A stretch of 64,000 nucleotides of DNA from Paenibacillus glycanilyticus NBRC 16618 (GTDB lineage Bacteria; Bacillota; Bacilli; Paenibacillales; Paenibacillaceae), in assembly GCF_004000805.1 (NCBI RefSeq), contig NZ_BILY01000003.1, forward strand, positions 62,001 through 126,000. Direction: 5' to 3'. Below, piece after piece: positions 51,166 through 59,352 of this stretch (its first letter is position 1; every line of letters begins with the position of its first letter). A model generated the notes under the pieces. The model searched no databases, was not told where the DNA came from, and saw only the letters and a program-made list of their open reading frames with translations. A program made the position numbers and the translations under genes.

Positions 51166-52107
51166 TTATAAATGTTTATTTATAGAAATTTCAAGTGAAG
51201 TGCTACTACTGATAAAACTTAAATTTTCTCTATCAAAAACAAATTTTCCAGCATGTATCAAACGATGGTGATTTGGACAAAGTATCACAATGTTACTTGG
51301 CGAGTTGTCGATTGTTTTAGAAAACAAGTCAATATGATGTGCTTCAACAATATCAATTTGATGTTCAGGATATGAAGTATATTGGCATATCTGACATTTC
51401 CCCTCATACTGTTTCTTTAAATTGTTTATTATCGATTTTTTATATCTCCTTGTTTTAATTATTGCCTCCTTTATTATGATTTTTGCAGTTTCGTCCTTAT
51501 CCTCTAAAAACCGATCAAAATAAGTGTCCTCTTCAACATCGATATTAGAATTAATAATCCCTTCTAGTAGTGACTCATTATCCCCAAATATCTTCATAAT
51601 TTCAACCGTAGTTTCTTCCTCAATTTGTGGGATTGGTTTATAAATATCAAAGATAAAAGATCTTCTTAAATCACCATCAAGTGTTTTCCATTCATCTTCA
51701 CATCTAAGTTCTAAATACACTTTTAAATCGTCCGGTAAAATATCCCTTTTGTTTGATCTTCGGGGTTGACCATTACTATTAAAAAAATAATCATATTGTT
51801 CGCTTAATATATCGCGTAAGCATGAATAATATGGATCACTTCGTAATGGATGAAAGCTCAGCTTGTCGCCATCAAAATACGCGAAATCATATTCAATAAC
51901 ACCACTAAATTGAAGGCTAGATAAATCATTCTTAGTATTAGACACTTTAATGTAATCCTCAAAGTAATTACTCAATTCTTGGGATAATCGAATTACTCCA
52001 CGAAAATCTGATTTCGTTACTAGTTTCCGTGCTATTATATTTCCTTCATTTACGAGGGTCCAATACTTATTCTTAATATTTAGATGTTTGCCTTGTCTAT
52101 TGGTCAT
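51166..52107 (-). CDS. HNH endonuclease
   Basis: 313 residues. The N-terminal 230 residues are unassigned; the C-terminus carries an HNH nuclease: KCQICQYTSYPEHQIDIVEAHHIDLFSKTIDNSPSNIVILCPNHHRLIHAGKF, with two CxxC/CxxH zinc ligands and the H-N-H triad. It probably cuts DNA in restriction or phage-exclusion roles. AT-rich, isolated and on the minus strand within the accessory zone. Its start is ATG at 52107. Confidence 0.8.
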   Translation of the reverse strand: MTNRQGKHLNIKNKYWTLVNEGNIIARKLVTKSDFRGVIRLSQELSNYFEDYIKVSNTKNDLSSLQFSGVIEYDFAYFDGDKLSFHPLRSDPYYSCLRDILSEQYDYFFNSNGQPRRSNKRDILPDDLKVYLELRCEDEWKTLDGDLRRSFIFDIYKPIPQIEEETTVEIMKIFGDNESLLEGIINSNIDVEEDTYFDRFLEDKDETAKIIIKEAIIKTRRYKKSIINNLKKQYEGKCQICQYTSYPEHQIDIVEAHHIDLFSKTIDNSPSNIVILCPNHHRLIHAGKFVFDRENLSFISSSTSLEISINKHL

Positions 52108-52317
52108 TTATAATGCCACCTCTTATTCGTTGACTTGTCAGCTGTTGAGTCCCGAACCGTTCTACTGAGAAAATTATACTATCTTAATATATGTAAATAG
52201 TAGTACAATCTTCTTGCCTTTACACAATCTAATATTTGAATTTAAAAAAGCCCAGCACTTCCCTCGTTTTCAATTAGATTATCAATGTTACAATTGAAAC
52301 TTAAGGAGGATGACATC

Positions 52318-53172
52318 ATGAACAAAGGACCCCAAGCAATGCTCCTTGAAAAACGAGAAGAACCATTTGATGATCCACGATATATATTTGAACCAAAAAT
52401 TGACGGTCACCGGCTTCTGCTGGTGAAAGACGGCGAATCCGTTAAGCTCTGGACGCGGCACGAAAACGAAGTCACGCAGAGGTATCCTGAGCTCCATCTT
52501 CCACCTCTAAGCTGCTCCAGTTGTATTCTTGATGGCGAAGTTGCATATGTCCATCCCGCTACAGGAGTGATTGATTTCGAGGCAGTTATGGAGCGATTTA
52601 GGATGACGAAGCTGCCTGCTATTCAAGAAGGCATGCGCCGACTTCCAGTGCAGTACTTCGTTTTTGATGTGCTCGAGGTAAATGGCCGCGATGTTCGCCG
52701 GATACCGCTGATTGAGCGAACAGCGATCCTTAATTCGATAATGACCGAGACGGACCACTTCAGACGAGTGATTCAGATCGATGGCCGCGGCAAAAATTTG
52801 TTCGAGGTCATACAACAACAGAAGCTCGAGGGAATCGTCGCGAAGCGTAAGAATAGTAGCTATGTCGGCCGAAGATCGGACCAGTGGCTGAAAATGATTA
52901 ATTACACCTATGCAGACGTAAAAATTGTGGGCTATCGGAAAGATGAATTTGGTTGGCTGGCGCAGCATGACGGCAGGACGGTTGGAGTTATTGAGTTGTC
53001 AGTACCTGGCGATCACCGGAAAGCATTTAACCGAATTGCTCAGAACATCGTAACTGGTGAGGATAAGAATTTCGTCTATGTAAAACCATTGATAACAGCT
53101 CGGATCCGGATGCGGAGCTGGTATAAATCAGGCACTATGCGGACGCCGGAATTTGTGCAGTTCGTTATATAA
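52318..53172 (+). CDS. ATP-dependent DNA ligase
   Basis: 284 residues from the ATG at 52318 (AAGGAGGATGACATC upstream). Motif I FEPKIDGHR carries the nucleotidyl Lys27; DGEVAYVHP is motif III, and LEGIVAKRKNSSYVGRRSDQWLKM includes motifs IV and V; the C-terminal OB part follows. It seals nicks. Its GC content is higher than the flanking genes, suggesting separate origin. It is transcribed rightward, against the LexA-boxed pair. Confidence 0.9.
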   Translation: MNKGPQAMLLEKREEPFDDPRYIFEPKIDGHRLLLVKDGESVKLWTRHENEVTQRYPELHLPPLSCSSCILDGEVAYVHPATGVIDFEAVMERFRMTKLPAIQEGMRRLPVQYFVFDVLEVNGRDVRRIPLIERTAILNSIMTETDHFRRVIQIDGRGKNLFEVIQQQKLEGIVAKRKNSSYVGRRSDQWLKMINYTYADVKIVGYRKDEFGWLAQHDGRTVGVIELSVPGDHRKAFNRIAQNIVTGEDKNFVYVKPLITARIRMRSWYKSGTMRTPEFVQFVI

Positions 53173-53178
53173 AAATAA

Positions 53179-53210
53179 AAGAGCCGACGGGTGCTTCCCG
53201 ATCGGCTCTT
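53179..53210. terminator. Terminator between ligase and convergent genes
   Basis: AAGAGCCGA (53179-53187) and TCGGCTCTT (53202-53210), with an inner CGGG/CCCG pair. It can serve both directions. Confidence 0.7.
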
Positions 53211-53225
53211 CATCATTTTACAACA

Positions 53226-53624
53226 TCATCCAATTTGTGACAAGTACTTAAATAGATTTGCAATATACTTATCTCGCCTGTCGGCCATTTCCTGCCTAAC
53301 CACATGTCTTAGCAAGGCAACCCTGTGGACATACCCACGCAGCTCAACCTCATAAAGGATGCCCTCATCATTACGGTTAACTTCAGTAATCTTGGCCTTC
53401 AACTTACCGACCATCATTCTAGATCGATTAATGTCATCATCAATCATCTGTATCACTTTTAAGCTGGAACGAACAAAGAGCTGCCCAAGCGTCATACCCT
53501 CTTCTTTAATCTTGTCGCTATTTGTTATAACCATATTCTTCACAAACGGGAGAATACAGTAGTCCTTAATCAAGGTGTACTCCTCTTCAGTCATCGATTG
53601 TCCAATCGTATTTTCACTTAGCAT
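53226..53624 (-). CDS. 132-residue protein, second gene of the SOS-boxed pair
   Basis: Soluble, mixed charge. A helical first half (EEEYTLIKDYCILPFVKNMVITNSDKIKEEGMTLGQLFVRSSLKVIQMIDDDINRSRMMVGKL) and a beta-like segment (KAKITEVNRNDEGILYEVELRGYVHRVALL) precede a basic end. I recognise no family. Its start overlaps the stop of the winged-helix gene by 11 bases. It ends just before the terminator shared with the ligase gene. Confidence 0.65.
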   Translation of the reverse strand: MLSENTIGQSMTEEEYTLIKDYCILPFVKNMVITNSDKIKEEGMTLGQLFVRSSLKVIQMIDDDINRSRMMVGKLKAKITEVNRNDEGILYEVELRGYVHRVALLRHVVRQEMADRRDKYIANLFKYLSQIG

Positions 53625-53835
53625 GAGATTGCCACCCAGGAATAACCTTGATGAAATTTAACTTGTCAGAAAGTTCAATTAGCCTTTCCTCCTGCAACCG
53701 TTCGAGCGCCTTCTGGATCTGCCCTACATCTCGTTGTGCCAGCCGGGCCAGATCGGGTATCATAACTCGAGTGTTCATATGACCATTTCGATTGAACAGG
53801 ATCCGTAGCAACTTTCGATCTGTGTCGTTTAACAT
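53614..53835 (-). CDS. Winged-helix DNA-binding protein, first gene of the SOS-boxed pair
   Basis: 73 residues. DRKLLRILFNRNGHMNTRVMIPDLARLAQRDVGQIQKALERLQEERLIELSDKLNFIKV follows the helix-turn-helix plus wing pattern of MarR/ArsR-like small regulators. With a LexA box at the promoter, it is expected to respond to DNA damage, possibly as a phage regulator or antirepressor. No ligand-binding region. The start ATG at 53835 follows a GGAGTGAG ribosome binding site. Confidence 0.7.
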   Translation of the reverse strand: MLNDTDRKLLRILFNRNGHMNTRVMIPDLARLAQRDVGQIQKALERLQEERLIELSDKLNFIKVIPGWQSHAK

Positions 53836-53895
53836 CTGTTACTCACTCCATCCTTCAAATTATTAATTAGACTTTCATTCACCTGATCAAAATAG

Positions 53896-53938
53896 AACAT
53901 TTGTTCCTATTAAAACAAACTTATGTTTTTATTGCAAG
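53896..53938 (-). promoter_or_regulatory. Promoter with LexA boxes for the prophage pair
   Basis: On the minus strand -35 TTGCAA (53933-53938) and -10 TTTAAT (53910-53915), spacing 17. A full LexA box GAACATTTGTTC (53896-53907) lies at the start site, and a degenerate AAACTTATGTTT (53918-53929) fills the spacer. Confidence 0.75.
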
Positions 53939-53942
53939 ACAT

Positions 53943-53981
53943 AAAAAAACCGGCCCATGTCCGGCAATTAATTTGGGGCCG
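53943..53981 (-). terminator. Terminator of the MrcB-HNH gene
   Basis: CGGCCC (53951-53956) pairs with GGGCCG (53976-53981) and is followed on the minus strand by GTTTTTTT. Confidence 0.6.
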
Positions 53982-54003
53982 ATTTTGAAAAGATAGTATG
54001 TAC

Positions 54004-55062
54004 TTATACGCCATACATATTGAGCAACTTTTTAATATTCATGTTATAAAGACCCGTGTAATAAATATGTCGCTTATCATATAATTGTATGATCATTTTC
54101 TTCTTATCCTCGTTCAAACCCAAGTGAATTTTTCTATGGCAATTTGGACAGAGACTGTAAATATTATAATGGTGATCTACATTGTTATCAAAATTAAAGT
54201 AATATTCCATAGGAATCAAGTGGTGCTTTTCCATATAAGGCTTCCCATCATCTTTGATAAAAGTTTCGTGAGAAGAATCCACTTCACAACGCCAATCAGC
54301 ATTTATGAGCGCTAATAATCCTTGCTTTCTTTCTCGTTGTGGTAAAACACCCATTTTTATATTTTGTTCCAAAGGGTCTTTCCTGATTCCCGGGGGTTGA
54401 TGATCATTTTGATCTATTTCCATACCTATCTTCTGAGCCTGATATACTTCTTCTTCAAGAATTAATTGATTATTAAATCTTGAAACTAACTTGTTATAAA
54501 TGCTACACAGTATCCTTAAATCCTTAATAAAGGTTTCATTTAATTTATCAATACTGTAGCTCTTACCTACTATGTTTGCAAATTCATATTTTCGAGGACG
54601 ATTTTCACTATTGGCTAATCGATTAGGTAAAGGAAAAGGCCTTAGACTCAATGTTTGAGTGTTAAATAAAGTTGGAAACGCAGGCAATGCTTTTTTTATT
54701 TTTTCAACAACTTCGATTATCTTAGAGGTCGAAATATGCTCAGTGCCATGCTGAATTGACATTGAAATTCCTTTTCCGTCTACATGAAATAGCAATGAAA
54801 TATAGACTCCAGTCTTTGCATCAGAGTTTATTGTTTTATTATGTATTCCAATCCAGGGTACATCAGCTAACTTCCCTGCACCGGTTCTTCCTTCTATATA
54901 AAAAGAATGATCTTTTAGTTCATTAGATATGAGTTGTTTAAGCTCAACTCCAATTAGTTTGTTTAAATTCACCTTTTGGTTTTCGGTGAGTCTAACTACT
55001 CCATAATCGTCATATATAGGCAGATACTCCGTCATTACTTCCTTTAATTTATTTATCAGCAT
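54004..55062 (-). CDS. MrcB/DUF3578 domain fused to HNH nuclease: putative modification-dependent restriction enzyme
   Basis: 352 residues. Residues about 40-150 match the MrcB N-terminal (DUF3578) pattern: HSFYIEGRTGAGKLADVPWIGI ... TGVYISLLFHVDGKGISMSIQHGTEH. Such domains recognise modified cytosine in type IV enzymes. Residues about 270-320 are an HNH nuclease: KHHLIPMEYYFNF ... YNIYSLCPNCHRKIHLG. The pairing predicts cleavage of modified DNA, a defence carried by the prophage. AT-rich, minus strand, ending in a terminator. The intergenic 5' region (55063-55255) shows no other gene. Confidence 0.75.
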   Translation of the reverse strand: MLINKLKEVMTEYLPIYDDYGVVRLTENQKVNLNKLIGVELKQLISNELKDHSFYIEGRTGAGKLADVPWIGIHNKTINSDAKTGVYISLLFHVDGKGISMSIQHGTEHISTSKIIEVVEKIKKALPAFPTLFNTQTLSLRPFPLPNRLANSENRPRKYEFANIVGKSYSIDKLNETFIKDLRILCSIYNKLVSRFNNQLILEEEVYQAQKIGMEIDQNDHQPPGIRKDPLEQNIKMGVLPQRERKQGLLALINADWRCEVDSSHETFIKDDGKPYMEKHHLIPMEYYFNFDNNVDHHYNIYSLCPNCHRKIHLGLNEDKKKMIIQLYDKRHIYYTGLYNMNIKKLLNMYGV

Positions 55063-55255
55063 TATTGTTGGTCTCCAATTGAAATAGTAATTTTTATAAC
55101 TTTCCTCACTGTACCAATATCTGTATCTTAAAATGCTACGTACAGGTTAAGCAATTCTAAGTAAGTGGATCTTTGTTACCTGCTGATTCACAAACAGGAA
55201 ATGATTCCCATTGGCGAGATCATTTATATAAACATCCGTTGATTTAGAAACATAA

Positions 55256-55282
55256 AAACAAAAAACTCTCCATTGGAGAGTT
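55256..55282 (-). terminator. Terminator of the 30-residue gene
   Basis: AACTCTCC (55264-55271) and GGAGAGTT (55275-55282), overlapping the TAA, followed by TTTTTT on the minus strand. Confidence 0.7.
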
Positions 55283-55373
55283 AGTTGTTGCCTAATAACC
55301 AAGAGATGATATCGAAAGTAATTTCAAATTCAGTACCATTCTTAGTCCGAAACTTAAATGCAAACATTTGCAT
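55281..55373 (-). CDS. 30-residue peptide gene
   Basis: ATG at 55373 follows AGAAAGGG. Peptide MQMFAFKFRTKNGTEFEITF continues to ISWLLGNN and a TAA inside a terminator. A compact transcription unit, with leader, sORF and terminator, so a real peptide or a regulatory RNA is likely. Function unknown; toxin or signalling peptide are possibilities. It lies downstream of a T-arm-like structure. Confidence 0.5.
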   Translation of the reverse strand: MQMFAFKFRTKNGTEFEITFDIISWLLGNN

Positions 55374-55415
55374 TCCCTTTCTAGGCTGCTAGGTTCTTGT
55401 CTTTCGACAAGTTAC

Positions 55416-55450
55416 TGCAAGCCAAGGGGATTCGAACCCCTTACTACATT
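55416..55450 (-). other. tRNA T-arm-like sequence in the sORF leader
   Basis: On the minus strand AGGGG-TTCGAAT-CCCCT reproduces a T-stem with a perfect T-loop, then TGGCTTGCA like an acceptor strand. No matching 5' acceptor strand, D-arm or anticodon arm is found, so this is a tRNA 3'-end fragment or a tRNA mimic. A hairpin CTTGT/ACAAG lies just downstream. Confidence 0.55.
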
Positions 55451-55771
55451 CGCCCTAGCACAAATGAAGTTACTTCCAATTTAGTAGACATTATTATTAT
55501 ATCAATATTAAATGTTATTGTATAGTTTCCACAAAATTCTCCTCACCTTCATTAAATAAACATAGACACCGGAGTTCCTCAGTGAATCATACAAATTACC
55601 TGCTGTATTCTATGACAGAAGTGGCAAGCGTTTAGGCTCGTTTAGGCTCCGCATAGGAAACTGTTTGGGATATAAAATCTAAGTCAACAAAGCTCGTGGA
55701 CTTCATTTTACAACTGAATAATTTTACCAGCCATAAAACAATGAGTTTCAAACAGAATACACACTATATAT
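55451..55771. other. 320-base AT-rich region with no gene
   Basis: Contains a short tandem CGTTTAGGCT twice near 55633-55652 and AT-rich stretches, including a TATAAT on the minus strand near 55490 that could drive the sORF unit. I see no ORF of note. Confidence 0.4.
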
Positions 55772-55773
55772 AG

Positions 55774-55812
55774 CAAAAAAGCCCTCTAGCCATAAAGACT
55801 AAGGGCTTTTCT
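55774..55812 (-). terminator. Terminator of the membrane coiled-coil gene
   Basis: AAAAGCCCT (55777-55785) pairs with AGGGCTTTT (55802-55810), followed by TT on the minus strand. Confidence 0.7.
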
Positions 55813-55858
55813 CCTGGCTACGTTAAATTTTTGTAGTAAATTTTATGTATGTTAAAAC

Positions 55859-56629
55859 TTACCTGTTTCTGATTTTGAAGAAATTCCTATCTGGAGTTTC
55901 CTCGATAATACCATCTAGTATCATATCTCCTATAACGATAATAACTATATCTTTTGAAACAGAAATCCCAGACCTCTTAAGTTGTTCGTAAAGAGTTTTA
56001 ACTGAGAAGGTATTACCATCATGATAATTTTTCAAGATAAAGTTATATACTTGTTGTTCTTTAAAACTAGTTACATTTAAAGAATCATTCGTAATATTTA
56101 AGGAAGCCTTAAGATTGGACGTAACTTCTTTGACTTGTTCCTTAACAATATCATTTACTTCTTCTTTTGATAGACCAACAGTATTATTCAATTTATCACT
56201 TAAGTTTTCTATTAATTTGTCTTCAGTCTTTTTTATTTTCTCATAAAGTGCAGGATCAATTTTATCAATTTTTGAATCCATTTGATTTATCTTTTCACGC
56301 AGTTCTCCTAACATGACGTTAATCTGATCCTTTACATTATCTCCTTTAGTTGCTTCTCTCACAGAAATATAAATAGCTACTGCACCTAGTGCTGTAGAAA
56401 CAAATGTAGAAACGTAGGATACGACATCCATCACCATATCTTTATATAAGACCGTAAAGATCTGTGCATATAACAGAAAACAAACAAGCCAAATCCAATC
56501 TTGTGTTCTCCAGTTTCGTACTTCTATCGTTTTATCCCCTTTCGACTTTATTTGAATATATTTACCGACAATAAGACCGCCTGTGATAGCGAAAATGATG
56601 ACGAATATTAATGAATCAAGATTGTACAT
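55859..56629 (-). CDS. Membrane-anchored coiled-coil protein with C-terminal winged-helix-like end
   Basis: 256 residues. Two or three N-terminal transmembrane segments (SLIFVIIFAITGGLIVG, WIWLVCFLLYAQIFTVLY, VSTFVSTALGAVAIYISV), then a long helical/coiled-coil region (residues about 105-185: INVMLGELREKINQMDSKIDKID), then NFILKNYHDGNTFSVKTLYEQLKRSGISVSKDIVIIVIGDMILDGIIEE, which resembles a winged helix. I do not recognise it. Its phage-accessory context and membrane anchor are compatible with an exclusion or sensing role, which is speculative. Confidence 0.55.
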   Translation of the reverse strand: MYNLDSLIFVIIFAITGGLIVGKYIQIKSKGDKTIEVRNWRTQDWIWLVCFLLYAQIFTVLYKDMVMDVVSYVSTFVSTALGAVAIYISVREATKGDNVKDQINVMLGELREKINQMDSKIDKIDPALYEKIKKTEDKLIENLSDKLNNTVGLSKEEVNDIVKEQVKEVTSNLKASLNITNDSLNVTSFKEQQVYNFILKNYHDGNTFSVKTLYEQLKRSGISVSKDIVIIVIGDMILDGIIEETPDRNFFKIRNR

Positions 56630-56930
56630 TTTCTAGCCCCCAACTTTTCTACCAAATTTCTACAAAAAATCTTATCTCAGAAGGACAAGCTAGTCAATAT
56701 GATTTATTTTAATAGTGTCTTTCACGAATCGGAGTAAAGCCGTCATTTATTAAGAGCGGCAAGAAATTACAGGTAGCATTGTATTTAGCTTAATAGCTCG
56801 CAATTAATTCGGAGAGGACGAAACCGTGCTACCCGGCAACCGGTCGCGGATTTTTGAAGACATTTCTTAATTAGCGTAGTAAAATATTGGTTATACCCTA
56901 CTATATAAAAAAAAGCGAGGCTATACTCCC
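56630..56930. other. 300-base intergenic stretch
   Basis: Separates divergent genes. AT-rich; includes TACTATATAAAA near 56900, possibly the -10 region of the PIN-like gene. No small ORF with a good ribosome binding site was found. Confidence 0.4.
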
Positions 56931-58262
56931 TTGAAAAATAGATTCCCGGGATTTTACGAACCTGAAACAGAATCTTTTGATTCGCTTTGGAAAGAATGTA
57001 CTTTTATTTTTGATACTAATTCATTGTTAAATCTATATCGATATCAAAGAGAATCAAGAGAACTTCTACTTACAATTATAAAGGGAATTAAAGATAGAAT
57101 TTGGCTCCCCTATCAAGTGGCTATGGAATATCACTTGCATCTGCATAGCCAAATCATCGATCAAAAAAGCTCATATACTGATATAAAATCATCTATTGAA
57201 AAACGATTCATGGATCAAAGAAAAGAATTAATAGATCTGCGGCATTCTAATATCGCTGTAGATGAAATTATACAGGAAATTGATTCGTCACTAGAAAAAA
57301 TTAAACAAAAATTAAGCCACCAGGAAAATAGCCATCCTGAATTAATTAATATTCAAAAAGAGTTATCTGAGATAATTGGAGATAAAATCGGGAGAAAGTA
57401 TACGCAAGAGGAACTAGATATTTTATATAACCTTGGTGACGAGAGATTTAACAAAAAAATTCCTCCAGGCTTTAAAGATCGTAATTCAAAAAAAGATCAA
57501 ACTTCTTATTATGATGGTATAACATATAAAAACGAATTTGGTGATTTTATTTATTGGAAACAAATTCTTGAGTACTCATCTAATGATGACGTAAAATCTG
57601 TAATATTGGTAACAGATGATCGGAAACCTGACTGGTGGAATATAGTAAAAGGAAAGAATTTAGGCCCTCTTCCTGAATTAATTCAAGAATTCAAAAACAA
57701 TACCTCAGGTAAAGATTTCTATATGTATCAAACTAATCAATTTTTAAAATTTGCTAAAGAACACTTAACGATTGATAATCCAGAGTCTGTAGAAAAAGCA
57801 ATTAAAGATATATCAGATAGTAATGAGTCCCTGGCTAGTCTATTGGATTATCCAATAGATTATGTTGAAGAATTGTATAATCACTTTAAAGAAAATGATG
57901 TTAGGAAAGACTATGAAGATATTAGTTTAAAATTAAATTATGAAAAGAGAAGAATCTTAGAAAAAAGAGGTTCAGAAAACGGGGTATTCAATTATTTCAT
58001 AGAAACAAAACTATATCCCAAATTCTTTAAAGTAAATGAAGATATAGGTCTTGAAACTAACCTAAGAGTACTTTTTAATGGTTTTTTTCAAATTCGAGGA
58101 GTAGAGCTTAAAAGATTAATGGTAGTTGGTATTGATGAAGTGAATGGAATTGTTGAAATATCACTGAAGTCTTACTCAAAAATAAATTCGGAAACAATTC
58201 AAGAGTTTAATGATTTAAGTGAGTTTTTGAACGCTGAAATTCTAAGTGTTGAGATAATTTAA
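56931..58262 (+). CDS. PIN-like (DUF4935) nuclease-domain protein
   Basis: 443 residues, TTG start at 56931. FIFDTNSLLNLYRY (Asp28) is the PIN first acid with the LLNLYR context of the PIN_8/DUF4935 family; later SVILVTDDRKPDWWNIVKGKNLGPLPELIQEF supplies the second acid cluster. The middle is coiled-coil; the C-terminal 130 residues look beta-rich. PIN proteins are RNases; these large ones are common in defence islands. AT-rich, opposite to the late phage genes. Confidence 0.75.
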   Translation: MKNRFPGFYEPETESFDSLWKECTFIFDTNSLLNLYRYQRESRELLLTIIKGIKDRIWLPYQVAMEYHLHLHSQIIDQKSSYTDIKSSIEKRFMDQRKELIDLRHSNIAVDEIIQEIDSSLEKIKQKLSHQENSHPELINIQKELSEIIGDKIGRKYTQEELDILYNLGDERFNKKIPPGFKDRNSKKDQTSYYDGITYKNEFGDFIYWKQILEYSSNDDVKSVILVTDDRKPDWWNIVKGKNLGPLPELIQEFKNNTSGKDFYMYQTNQFLKFAKEHLTIDNPESVEKAIKDISDSNESLASLLDYPIDYVEELYNHFKENDVRKDYEDISLKLNYEKRRILEKRGSENGVFNYFIETKLYPKFFKVNEDIGLETNLRVLFNGFFQIRGVELKRLMVVGIDEVNGIVEISLKSYSKINSETIQEFNDLSEFLNAEILSVEII

Positions 58263-58267
58263 ATTAA

Positions 58268-58303
58268 TTTAGTCCGCTAACCTTGAGATTTTAGCGGACT
58301 AAA
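58268..58303. terminator. Bidirectional terminator
   Basis: Perfect 13-bp stem TTTAGTCCGCTAA (58268-58280) / TTAGCGGACTAAA (58291-58303), between the PIN-like and endolysin genes. Confidence 0.85.
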
Positions 58304-58309
58304 TTTTAT

Positions 58310-59119
58310 TCACCTAACAATTTCAACCCTTTTTAGTTTACTATCCCACTTCACTGTTGCACCGAATATCTCCGCAACAATACGAACAGGTACATATGTC
58401 ATACCCGCTTTCTCGTCATATAAGCCATCCGTTAGTTTTTTGCCATTAATCAAAACAGGTATTAACTCCAGATTATATCCTCCCTTATTGGCTTTTGGAC
58501 ATTTAGTATACCTTTCAAAAAAAACGTTTTCCATTGCGTTTAGGTCGACTTTACCGGCAATTCCCTTAACATTACTACTCGATGTGAATTGGAATACCGA
58601 CCATGAATCCCATGTACTGTTTGCCATCGGAGCCTCAACGCCATAATGAGCGATCCAGAGCGGCCAGGCCGCTAGTTGCTTGCCAAGGTATGTTTTCGCA
58701 AAGCTGGCGCCGGTATAGATCATCGTCGGATGTCCGGATAACCGTTCGACTTCCTGAAGCCAGGCCATGCACCAGGCTGTCAATTTGACCGCCCCTACTG
58801 TCCCCGCCTTGCCCTCTACATCCAGGGCGTGCGGGAATACCGCATTGTATCCTTTGACCGCACCAACGAATTTGGCCGCTTCTGCAAGCGGATCGTTGTT
58901 TTCAGGATGCGCGTAGTGATAAAAGCCGACCGGAAGGCCGGCTGCAGCGGCGCCCTTGGCATTGTCATCATGCTTTTCATCAAGACCGGTTTTCCCCTCA
59001 GTAGCCTTGATATAAGCGCCAAGAACGCCGTCAGATTTGACCAGACTCCAATTGATTGCCCCCTGATGATGTGAAACGTCAATGACTTTCACGTTGCTTG
59101 TTGATTTGCTTTGCATCAT
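58310..59119 (-). CDS. GH25 muramidase endolysin with copper amine oxidase-like domain
   Basis: 269 residues. GH25 domain: VIDVSHHQGAINWSLVKSDGVLGAYIKATEGKTG (Asp-x-Ser), FYHYAHPENN, ALDVEGKAG (Asp/Glu catalytic) and WIAHYGV. The C-terminal 60 residues (LINGKKLTDGLYDEKAGMTYVPVRIVAEIFGATVKWDSKLKRVEIV) match the copper amine oxidase N-terminal-like fold, found in Paenibacillus wall proteins. It lyses the host. It overlaps the holin gene start by 4 bases. Confidence 0.92.
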   Translation of the reverse strand: MMQSKSTSNVKVIDVSHHQGAINWSLVKSDGVLGAYIKATEGKTGLDEKHDDNAKGAAAAGLPVGFYHYAHPENNDPLAEAAKFVGAVKGYNAVFPHALDVEGKAGTVGAVKLTAWCMAWLQEVERLSGHPTMIYTGASFAKTYLGKQLAAWPLWIAHYGVEAPMANSTWDSWSVFQFTSSSNVKGIAGKVDLNAMENVFFERYTKCPKANKGGYNLELIPVLINGKKLTDGLYDEKAGMTYVPVRIVAEIFGATVKWDSKLKRVEIVR

Positions 59120-59352
59120 TTTGCCCCCTTCGATTTGCTGTGCTGATATAATCCCGAAGCGCCCAGGCCCACAACAGAAATTGCTGTTGCGGTGTCACGC
59201 CAGGAATCAGGCGCCAGGACAAAACCGGCAGCCACAACCAGCGCTGCAACCGGCGCGAACTTTGCCGGAATGCCGAGCATCTTGCCCATACCAATATAAG
59301 CGGCCACAATAGCCGACAAAGAAAGGATTTCATCGTTCGTCATTCCTATCAC
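59116..59352 (-). CDS. Holin
   Basis: 78 residues, two hydrophobic segments (ILSLSAIVAAYIGMGKMLG and FAPVAALVVAAGFVLAP) with a basic end (YQHSKSKGAK), the usual small holin layout next to an endolysin. It would form the membrane lesion for lysis. Family not further resolved. Confidence 0.7.
   Translation of the reverse strand: MIGMTNDEILSLSAIVAAYIGMGKMLGIPAKFAPVAALVVAAGFVLAPDSWRDTATAISVVGLGASGLYQHSKSKGAK

Noticed and set aside
55416..55500. Complete tRNA gene
   Set aside because: The T-arm is perfect but no complementary acceptor 5' strand, D-arm or proper 7-base anticodon loop is present.
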